From the NCBI GenBank assembly GCA_002480735.1, contig DLCS01000184.1, forward strand, positions 9,277-15,064: a stretch of 5,788 bases of DNA. Direction: 5' to 3'. Source of the DNA: Bacillaceae bacterium UBA7792. GTDB lineage: Bacteria > Bacillota > Bacilli > Bacillales > Cytobacillaceae. The notes beneath the pieces were generated by a model. That model made no database searches, was not told the origin of the DNA, and saw only the letters and a list, made by a program, of their open reading frames with translations. Made by a program: the position numbers and the translations under genes. Positions 1 through 4,779 of the stretch are shown one piece after another (the first letter of the stretch is position 1; every line of letters begins with the position of its first letter).

Positions 1-187
1 TTCTTTATTAAATATGTAATAAGCCGTAAGAACTACCGGAGTCTAATATTTATACTATTCTGATAATACCGAGTATAGAAGGTACAGAGCTTGACTTCAA
101 TGGACAATATGTAAAATGAAACGGTCTTCCTCTGTACAATTTGAAAAAGCATTGATTGGTTTAACTGAATTAATAAATATTTGTTGA

Positions 188-208
188 AAATTCTATTTCA
201 AAAATAGA
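188..208 (-). terminator. Weak hairpin after the membrane-protein gene
   Basis: Immediately after the stop codon of the 122-residue gene the minus strand has TCTATTT-TTG-AAATAGA (192-208), a 7-bp stem with a 3-base loop, followed by ATTTTC. The stem is almost all A-T, so termination would be weak. The position right after the gene and the short U-run are the only support. Confidence 0.35.
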
Positions 209-214
209 CCTTTC

Positions 215-583
215 TTATTTCCTTCTAAGATATTTTTCGTTAATGACGAGAACCTTGCCGTTTTCAGAAGCCTGGTACTTGCGATTGATAAATTTATATT
301 TCTCATAGGCGAAATGCCCCAAAACATAGACAGGCAGGATGATGAACAGGAGAATAACCATTTGTTGCAACATCTTGAGTTTATTTTGCAGAATATATAT
401 AACGGTGACTGCATGGGCCGCGAAAGAGATCATTAAGGTTATGAGCACATTGCAAATATGAAATGCGACAACCTGTTTCTTCTCACGAAACATGCGCTCA
501 AGCTCAGACTTAAAATAGAGAGTAATAAATACGGATATTAGAATCACAATAAAGGAAACGATATAAGCAAGCCCGCCCTGCAT
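215..583 (-). CDS. Small three-helix membrane protein of unknown function
   Basis: This 122-residue protein is not one I recognise. Three hydrophobic segments are visible, at about residues 5-24, 43-65 and 75-93. They are separated by a charged loop rich in Lys, Arg and Glu (about 25-38) and a short basic loop, and followed by a basic C-terminal tail (about 94-122). This pattern indicates an integral inner-membrane protein with no signal peptidase site. The ATG is well supported because AAGGGGGTG lies 5 bases upstream of it (589-597, minus strand). The gene appears to stand alone: the next gene upstream on the same strand ends in a strong hairpin terminator, and a promoter-like extended -10 lies about 80 bases before the start. 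I see no catalytic motif. The strong start signal and clean membrane topology make it a likely real gene, but its function is open. Confidence 0.82.
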   Translation of the reverse strand: MQGGLAYIVSFIVILISVFITLYFKSELERMFREKKQVVAFHICNVLITLMISFAAHAVTVIYILQNKLKMLQQMVILLFIILPVYVLGHFAYEKYKFINRKYQASENGKVLVINEKYLRRK

Positions 584-661
584 TTGCCCACCCCCTTAAT
601 CTAAAGATTGATAGTAGAATAAGATCCCCTAGACTACACAAGACCCCCCCTCTTTCTTTGT

Positions 662-670
662 ATTTTACCA
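662..670 (-). promoter_or_regulatory. Candidate extended -10 promoter for the membrane-protein gene
   Basis: On the minus strand TGGTAAAAT gives a TGn extension joined to TAAAAT, a 5-of-6 match to the sigma-A -10 box. There is no good -35 at 16-18 bases, which extended -10 promoters can tolerate. Transcription would begin near 655 and leave a leader of about 70 nt before the start codon at 583. Inferred from sequence pattern only. Confidence 0.4.
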
Positions 671-814
671 TAATTGAGAAAATTAAATGTTTATCCTCCA
701 TTCATTCGACCCTAGATTCTAAAATTTCGTATTGCTAAATATCTTTAGCGAAAATGGTCATAATTTTTCACGGAACCCCAAAAAGTAAAAAAGGTAACAT
801 TAAGTACTTAGCAA

Positions 815-847
815 AAGAACCATCTCTTAAGCTTAGAGATGGTTCTT
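815..847 (-). terminator. Strong 13-bp hairpin terminator after the 42-codon gene
   Basis: A perfect 13-bp inverted repeat (815-827 and 835-847) encloses a 7-base loop. It begins 4 bases after the stop codon of the small gene at 852-980. On the minus strand the stem ends in GGTTCTTTT, giving a modest U-run, while on the plus strand the following bases are CATG. The placement and the better U-run favour termination of minus-strand transcripts. Confidence 0.7.
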
Positions 848-851
848 CATG

Positions 852-980
852 TCACTCACTCTTTTTAATTGGCGAACACACGGCGTATAGATTTTCCGTC
901 GGGACAGAAACCTCGACCTTGATGACCTTAAATCCGCCTTCACCTTTTTTCCAATTGTTTTTTGTGATAATGTCCTTCAT
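852..980 (-). CDS. Putative 42-residue small protein
   Basis: An ORF of 42 codons that starts MKDIITKNNWKKGEGG and ends SPIKKSE. It is supported by gene architecture, not homology. The ATG is preceded by AAAGGAAG with a 7-base spacer, an in-frame TGA lies 18 bases upstream so no longer protein is possible, and a 13-bp hairpin terminator follows the stop. The sequence is lysine-rich with a Gly-Glu-Gly-Gly turn, an alternating hydrophobic stretch (KVIKVEVSVP, about residues 18-27) that should form a beta strand, and a single cysteine at 35. There is no signal peptide or membrane segment. The strand pattern faintly recalls the first strand of PII-like folds, but the protein is too short for a whole such domain, and I assign no function. 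It lies 161 bases downstream of the HesB-like gene on the same strand and could be read from that promoter or from its own. Confidence 0.6.
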   Translation of the reverse strand: MKDIITKNNWKKGEGGFKVIKVEVSVPTENLYAVCSPIKKSE

Positions 981-1141
981 CTTCCTTCTTCCTTTCCCTC
1001 AGGGTCTCTCACACACTGAGGTCAGTATATGAAAAGGAATCAAAAGTGTGCCGCTAAAAAATACAATTTCCAACCTATCTTTGTTGACGAGACCCCAGTT
1101 GGAGTCTTTTATCGATGGTTAGGCTGTTAACTCACAGACCC
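981..1141 (-). other. Structured spacer between the HesB-like gene and the 42-codon gene
   Basis: This non-coding stretch has several inverted repeats that fold in minus-strand RNA. AGACTCC-AACT-GGGGTCT (1090-1107) forms a 7-bp stem that needs a U-G pair and is mismatched in the plus-strand RNA. CTAACC and GGTTGG flank it and could close an outer stem. CCTCAG and CTGAGG form a 6-bp hairpin just before the small gene's ribosome-binding site, and CACAC/GTGTG would compete with it. No stem has a directly attached U-run, so I do not call a terminator. It may be a 3' UTR plus the leader of the next gene. Confidence 0.35.
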
Positions 1142-1429
1142 TTACACCTGAAGAACGACAAATTCGCCGTTTCCAAAGAGGTTTTCTTTAAAATCAACCT
1201 TTGCATGGTCAAAGTAGACCCTGTCTCTTTCATTGACAAGAAATTGGATCCCCTCTAATTCCGTGATTTCATCATTTTCTAAAGCTGACTCCTCCAGAGT
1301 CAGGCGAAGGCTTGGGCCCCCTCAACCAATTCCCATTGATAAACGAACGAGTGCTTTTTCGCCTTCTTTTAAAATCGTAGAAAGCTGCTCTGAAATCTCG
1401 GTTAACGCAGCCGGCGTAATATTTACCAT
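1142..1429 (-). CDS. HesB/IscA-like predicted selenoprotein (in-frame TGA read as Sec)
   Basis: Reading through one in-frame TGA gives a 95-residue protein: MVNITPAALTEISEQL, then an alpha/beta HesB fold, then the motif MGIG-U-GGPSLRL with Sec at residue 36, ending FGNGEFVVLQV and TAA. In HesB/IscA proteins this position after the first strand carries the conserved cysteine that binds iron or an Fe-S cluster. A HesB-related family with Sec or Cys at this site is known in Firmicutes. The C-terminal CGC motif of classical IscA is absent, as expected for this divergent branch. The start is supported by AGGGGG 9 bases upstream. The frame on both sides of the TGA is intact and family-like, and a SECIS-like hairpin follows it. 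Expression would need SelA, SelB, tRNA-Sec and SelD elsewhere in the genome. The main alternative is a pseudogene with a Cys-to-stop mutation. Its role is presumed to be in Fe-S or metal handling in the cytosol, by family inference only. Confidence 0.82.
1285..1303 (-). promoter_or_regulatory. SECIS-like stem-loop downstream of the TGA
   Basis: On the minus strand CTGACTC-TGGAG-GAGTCAG forms a perfect 7-bp stem with a 5-base loop containing GG. Twenty-five bases separate the TGA from the apical loop. Bacterial SECIS elements lie inside the coding sequence just after UGA, with a short stem and a loop guanine bound by SelB, and their loop is usually some 16-37 bases from the codon. A possible outer AAG/CTT pairing (1311-1313 with 1282-1284) leaves a one-sided bulge. 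The bases also encode Leu-Thr-Leu-Glu-Glu-Ser, so coding and folding constraints overlap. Confidence 0.75.
1322..1324 (-). other. In-frame TGA, predicted selenocysteine codon
   Basis: Codon 36 of the HesB-like gene is TGA, flanked by Gly-Ile-Gly and Gly-Gly-Pro codons. It aligns with the invariant first cysteine of the HesB domain, so it sits exactly where Sec replaces Cys in known HesB-like selenoproteins. Downstream of it the frame stays open for 59 more codons. Confidence 0.78.
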
Positions 1430-1451
1430 TTTTCAATACCCCCTATAGTAT

Positions 1452-1480
1452 AAAAAAGATCACAAAGATAGAGCTTTGTG
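1452..1480 (-). promoter_or_regulatory. 5' stem-loop with T6 run ahead of the HesB-like gene
   Basis: Minus-strand CACAAAG-CTCTAT-CTTTGTG (1461-1480) forms a 7-bp hairpin followed by ATC and six T residues (1452-1457). It lies between the likely promoter and the ribosome-binding site of the HesB-like gene. If the promoter call is right, the transcript would start almost exactly at the base of this stem, so it could stabilise the mRNA 5' end or act as a leaky terminator. It could also be a backup terminator for transcripts from the right. Confidence 0.4.
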
Positions 1481-1485
1481 CCATT

Positions 1486-1513
1486 AGTATATACTGTTTT
1501 TCCAGACAATCAA
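1486..1513 (-). promoter_or_regulatory. Candidate sigma-A promoter of the HesB-like gene
   Basis: TTGATT (1508-1513) and TATACT (1486-1491) on the minus strand are separated by 16 bases. They match the -35 consensus at 4 of 6 and the -10 consensus at 5 of 6. Transcription would begin near 1479. No other gene starts between here and the HesB-like gene, which fits, but the call rests on pattern alone. Confidence 0.45.
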
Positions 1514-1692
1514 AGAAATTTGCTTATCCCTTTATAATCCAGAAAGTTCTTCCCTCTTTGAATCATAAATAAAAGAGGATTACTCCCAATCGTACTAGAA
1601 GCACGAACACGGGAACAGGAGCCAGAGAATTTCCGTGTCTGGAATCCCATCCGGAACAAAACATAGCGGTTTCGAAATTTGTTGTAGAAGTG
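1514..1692 (-). other. Intergenic stretch with no convincing gene
   Basis: Between the terminator of the c-di-GMP gene and the next promoter I find no reading frame with a ribosome-binding site or family-like composition on either strand. The one visible structure is an ACACGG/CCGTGT inverted repeat (1607-1612 and 1633-1638) with a 20-base loop. A minus-strand ORF running through it overlaps the terminator and has cysteine- and arginine-rich low-quality sequence. Confidence 0.4.
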
Positions 1693-1722
1693 AAAACCTC
1701 CAAGGGGGAAATCCCTTGGAGG
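1693..1722 (-). terminator. Intrinsic terminator of the PAS-GGDEF-EAL gene
   Basis: Two bases after the TGA stop, minus-strand CCTCCAAGGG-ATTTCC-CCCTTGGAGG forms a perfect 10-bp stem with a 6-base loop, followed by TTTTC. The GC-rich stem, adjacent U-run and position directly after the gene make this a confident rho-independent terminator. Confidence 0.9.
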
Positions 1723-1724
1723 TA

Positions 1725-4436
1725 TCATCCTTTGACAATGATCTTTTTCATAAATTTCTCTTCAAATTCCTCAATTGAACAGGGTTTTCCAAAGTAGAAT
1801 CCCTGGACGTAATGACAATTCTGATCAAGAAGTAAGGCCAGTTCCTCTTCGGTTTCAACACCTTCTGCAATCACGTCCATTCTAAGATGGTGAGCCATTT
1901 GGATCATTGCGACAGTAATCCCGGCATTATCGGATTCACATGAAATATTTTGTACAAACGATCGATCAATTTTGATCCCGTCAAGCCGAAATTTTTTCAA
2001 ATAATGAAAGGAGGAATAGCCAGTACCAAAATCATCAATGAAGATTTTTATACCCATTTCCTTTAATTCATGTAGTGTTTGAAGAACATATTCTTCGTTC
2101 CGCATGAGGGAGTTCTCAGTTATCTCCAGCTCGAGCCATTTTCCATCCAACTGAAATTGTGTAAGAAGATCCTTCACATCTTCAGCAAATTCCTTTTGTA
2201 AAAATCGTTGCGAGCTAATATTCACACTTATCGGCAGTAGTGGAAAACCTGATTCTCGCCAAATCACTAACTGTTCACATACCTTTTTCTTCATCCATTT
2301 TCCCAATGGGATAATAAGCCCTGTTTCCTCAGCCAATGGTATGAATTCTCCCGGCGAAACAAGCCCTAGGCTTGGATGCATCCAACGTATTAATGCTTCA
2401 GCCCCTGTGATTCTCCCTGTTCTGCCATCTACACGTGGTTGAAAATAGGCAACAAACTCTTCATTGGCTATCGCTTTTCGCAAATCCCTCTCTAACAGGA
2501 AGGAATGATAGTTCTGTTCATCCATAAATTCAACATACACCTTGTAAATATTGCGGCCTTCCCCTTTTGCCCGATATAGTGCAATATCCGCCTTTTTCAT
2601 TAAATCTACTTCATTCGTTCCATCGGTTGGGTAAAAGCTGATCCCTATACTAGCCGACACATGTAGCTCATTGTCCTCGATATAAAAAGGAATTGCTAGA
2701 TTTTTAAGAATTCTATTGGCAATTTGAATCGCTTCATCACGACTAGCAATTACTGGACAAAGAATCATGAATTCATCTCCACCGAGTCGCGCTACAAACT
2801 GTTTGTCTCGATCTATACTGTCGAGTAGGCGAGAGGGAACCAGTTCTAAAAGACGATCTCCAACCAGATGTCCAAGCGTGTCATTTATGTTTTTAAACCG
2901 GTCCAGATCAATGAATAAAACAGCAAGCTCTTGGCTTTTCTCCTCGGCAAGACGCAAAGCCTCTCGCAGTTCTTGCTCGATTTTTCTTCGATTTGGAAGC
3001 TTTGTTAACTCATCATGATGGGCCAAAAATTCATTCAACTTCTGTATTCTCTTTTGCTCGGTAATATCTTTCCCAATCGAGATCACGCCTTTTACTTGTT
3101 GATCGAGGATGATGGGCAAAAAAGTAACTTGAAAGACCATTTTCTCTTGAATCTTATGTTTTATCTCCATTTCAAAGCTCTGTAGATGTCCTTTCAATGC
3201 TGCTTCTAAGAAATCAAACCACTTTTCGTCATATTCCTCGAACACCAAAGAACTGATAAATTTATGAGAGTCTTCACTAATTAATAATTCCCGCGCCATT
3301 GAGTTCAAAGCAATGATATGTCCGTCCATGTCAAAGCTTATCACGTAGTCTTGGCTATGCTCAAACAATGATTTATATTGCAGCTGCTGGACAACGAGCT
3401 CTCTCTGTGTCGATCTTAGCTCTGAAATATCCTGAACAGAACCGACAATTTCGATTACCTTTTCCCCCTGCTTTATCGGTGAAACATCAACAAAGACATG
3501 CTTTCCTTTCAGATCAACCTCATAGCTTACCTTCATTCCTTCAAATGCCTTTTTATAATGACAATTCTTTAACTCAGCTATCTCTTCTGGGAAGATATCA
3601 TTAGGCGTTAGATTGCTGACATACTCTGTTTTAATTCCAATTTCCTCTAAGAGTTTTCCTTCTGCCATCGTATAAATGAAATTTCCGTCTGGGTTCATTG
3701 TCATCTTAAAGATCCCGTTTTGAAGATTTCTTATCGTATCCTGAAAATCGATTTTCATGGCTTCCTGTTGCTTTAATTCCTTTTGTACTCTCTCGGTAAT
3801 ATCCGTCCTAACACTTACGTATTGGTATGGCTTCCCGTTATCATTCCGAAATGGCACAATCGTCGTATCCACCCAATACAGGCTGCCATCCTTTGCTTTG
3901 TTCTGGATTTCACCCTTCCATATCTCTCCACGACCAATCGTTCTCCACATTTCCTTAAAGAATTCCTTTGGATGAAAGCCTGAATTTAGAATGCAGTGAT
4001 TTTGGCCAATTAACTCCTCTTTTGTATACTTTGAGAGCTCACAAAACTTTTGATTGACAAACGTAATCGTTCCCTTTCGGTCGGTAATGGCAATAATCGT
4101 TGATTCATCGAGTGCCACATTGATATCCTTCAACGCCCTACTTAAGGACTTCGTTTCTTTGGATATCTTCCTATCTTCATTCATATTTCTAATAATGTAG
4201 ACCTCATATTCCTTATCCGCTATCTTGATGTTTTGTGATTGAAACTCAAATGGCAGTTCACTTAAATTGGCTGGGATGATTTCTTTGATGCGACGACCAA
4301 TAGCGTCATTGCCACTTACATTAAAGATCCCCTCTGTCTTTGCATTCAAATATATTATCGTTCCTGCTGTATCCACAACAACCAAACAGTCAGATAGTTT
4401 ATCAAATAGTTGAAAAAATGACCCCTGTTCGTTCAT
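1725..4436 (-). CDS. PAS-sensing GGDEF-EAL c-di-GMP cyclase/phosphodiesterase
   Basis: A 903-residue soluble enzyme with no membrane segment or signal peptide. Sensor part: PAS 1 at about residues 5-85, PAS 2 at about 105-215 ending in the usual DITER linker, a PAS-like segment at about 230-340, and PAS 4 at about 352-460 ending DITEQ. PAS 2 contains KDGSLYW with Trp164 and Trp173, which resembles flavin-binding PAS domains, but a cofactor is only a guess. GGDEF domain at about 470-635: [22 protein letters not shown] and the intact GGDEF at 552-556. The inhibitory site before it reads RDKQ (543-546) instead of RxxD, so product inhibition may be weak. EAL domain at about 645-895 keeps EAL (680-682), Asn739, Glu771, DDFGTG (801-806), Lys822, Glu858 or Glu861, and Gln878, so phosphodiesterase activity is expected. 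Both activities look possible, with signals at the PAS domains shifting the balance. The start has GGAGG 5 bases upstream. The gene has its own terminator and is flanked upstream by another terminator, so it is probably monocistronic. Confidence 0.95.
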   Translation of the reverse strand: MNEQGSFFQLFDKLSDCLVVVDTAGTIIYLNAKTEGIFNVSGNDAIGRRIKEIIPANLSELPFEFQSQNIKIADKEYEVYIIRNMNEDRKISKETKSLSRALKDINVALDESTIIAITDRKGTITFVNQKFCELSKYTKEELIGQNHCILNSGFHPKEFFKEMWRTIGRGEIWKGEIQNKAKDGSLYWVDTTIVPFRNDNGKPYQYVSVRTDITERVQKELKQQEAMKIDFQDTIRNLQNGIFKMTMNPDGNFIYTMAEGKLLEEIGIKTEYVSNLTPNDIFPEEIAELKNCHYKKAFEGMKVSYEVDLKGKHVFVDVSPIKQGEKVIEIVGSVQDISELRSTQRELVVQQLQYKSLFEHSQDYVISFDMDGHIIALNSMARELLISEDSHKFISSLVFEEYDEKWFDFLEAALKGHLQSFEMEIKHKIQEKMVFQVTFLPIILDQQVKGVISIGKDITEQKRIQKLNEFLAHHDELTKLPNRRKIEQELREALRLAEEKSQELAVLFIDLDRFKNINDTLGHLVGDRLLELVPSRLLDSIDRDKQFVARLGGDEFMILCPVIASRDEAIQIANRILKNLAIPFYIEDNELHVSASIGISFYPTDGTNEVDLMKKADIALYRAKGEGRNIYKVYVEFMDEQNYHSFLLERDLRKAIANEEFVAYFQPRVDGRTGRITGAEALIRWMHPSLGLVSPGEFIPLAEETGLIIPLGKWMKKKVCEQLVIWRESGFPLLPISVNISSQRFLQKEFAEDVKDLLTQFQLDGKWLELEITENSLMRNEEYVLQTLHELKEMGIKIFIDDFGTGYSSFHYLKKFRLDGIKIDRSFVQNISCESDNAGITVAMIQMAHHLRMDVIAEGVETEEELALLLDQNCHYVQGFYFGKPCSIEEFEEKFMKKIIVKG

Positions 4437-4515
4437 GTAATCCTCCGTCTATAGTCAAGGCTTATCATCAATTAATATTCATATATCCAACTTAATACAT
4501 ATGCATATATTTTCT

Positions 4516-4545
4516 ATTAAAATTGACCTTCTGTATAGGAGTAAA
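4516..4545 (-). promoter_or_regulatory. Candidate promoter of the PAS-GGDEF-EAL gene
   Basis: Minus-strand TTTACT (4540-4545) and TTTAAT (4516-4521) are 18 bases apart, matching the sigma-A boxes at 4 and 5 of 6. A promoter is required somewhere in 4437-4581 because a strong terminator closes the upstream operon. This stretch is very AT-rich, so other pairings are possible. A 10-bp palindrome ATATGCATAT (4499-4508) lies at the expected transcription start. Confidence 0.33.
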
Positions 4546-4581
4546 TATGCCTTTATTTAAGGAAATAGTTTCCAAAATCAC

Positions 4582-4618
4582 AAAAAAAAGCTGGACCCTT
4601 CATTTTGGAAGGATCCAG
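4582..4618 (-). terminator. Terminator of the aminotransferase-ald operon
   Basis: Minus-strand CTGGATCCTTC-CAAAAT-GAAGGGTCCAG gives an 11-bp stem including one G-U pair, followed by C and then eight T residues after the closing G. In the plus-strand RNA the same site has an A-C mismatch and no U-run, so the direction is clear. It begins 30 bases after the last stop of the ald relic, which is the expected place for the original operon end. Confidence 0.92.
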
Positions 4619-4648
4619 TCAATCATAATAACATTCAAGAATATATTT

Positions 4649-4779
4649 CTAAATGGTTTCCGTTACAAATGACAAATTATGTGCCCTCGCTACTCCTTCA
4701 TATATAATATGGCCGTTGATGGTGAAATGGCAACTTGGTTCTCGTTGTACTTAACCTCCGTTGGAATCCCTATTCTCAT
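4649..4779 (-). pseudogene. ald: Alanine dehydrogenase remnant with a large internal deletion
   Basis: The N-terminus reads MRIGIPTEVKYNENQVAISP, the highly conserved start of alanine dehydrogenase (NAD-dependent conversion of L-alanine to pyruvate and ammonia). Normal Ald is about 370 residues. Here the frame soon hits TAG (4690-4692). In the next frame, from about 4717, the bases encode GHIIYEGVARAHNL and continue to a TAG at 4649-4651, which resembles the Ald C-terminus. So both ends survive and roughly 330 codons between them are gone, with the join near 4717-4722 out of frame. The catalytic lysine and histidine and the Rossmann fold are absent, so no enzyme can be made, only a 29-residue peptide. 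The ATG follows the aminotransferase TAG with no gap and shares its GGAG as ribosome-binding site, showing that the two genes were translationally coupled. Confidence 0.8.

Noticed and set aside
1..154. Minus-strand ORF of about 40 codons (starts MLFQIVQRK)
   Set aside because: No Shine-Dalgarno sequence and an unremarkable AT-rich composition. Nothing else supports a gene in this end of the window.
193..414. Minus-strand ORF of 73 codons
   Set aside because: An out-of-frame shadow of the 122-residue membrane protein.
510..701. Minus-strand ORF of 63 codons ahead of and overlapping the membrane-protein gene
   Set aside because: It lies across the candidate promoter and leader and overlaps the real gene in another frame, and its only start lacks a separate ribosome-binding site.
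774..854. Second possible Sec codon: the TGA ending the 42-codon gene, with the frame open beyond it
   Set aside because: The downstream hairpin is a long 13-bp terminator without a guanine at the start of its loop, and the extension looks non-coding.
754..1032. Plus-strand ORF of 92 codons
   Set aside because: It runs through the terminator hairpin at 815-847 and opposite the small minus-strand gene, has no ribosome-binding site, and its translation is not protein-like.
1020..1060. Sigma-54-like element GGCACACTTTTGAT on the minus strand
   Set aside because: The -12 GC is missing and the spacing from GG is wrong.
1090..1110. Plus-strand terminator (hairpin followed by TTTT)
   Set aside because: The plus-strand RNA stem has a C-A mismatch and no plus-strand gene leads into it. 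The stem is complete only in minus-strand RNA, where no U-run follows.
1233..1448. Plus-strand ORF of 71 codons
   Set aside because: It is the antisense of the HesB-like gene. It stays open mainly because the true gene is on the other strand, and it lacks a ribosome-binding site.
1560..1660. Short minus-strand hydrophobic ORF (begins MFCSGWDSRHGNSLAPVP) resembling a tiny sporulation-type membrane peptide
   Set aside because: No ribosome-binding site precedes its ATG and the hydrophobic stretch is interrupted by arginine, so chance is the simpler explanation.
1510..1728. Minus-strand ORF of 72 codons
   Set aside because: Its start overlaps the end of the c-di-GMP gene and its first codons encode the terminator hairpin. 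There is no Shine-Dalgarno sequence and the composition is poor.
2767..3018. Plus-strand ORFs inside the c-di-GMP gene (also at 3368-3604, 3757-3975 and 3783-3983)
   Set aside because: All are antisense to an intact 903-codon gene, without start signals.
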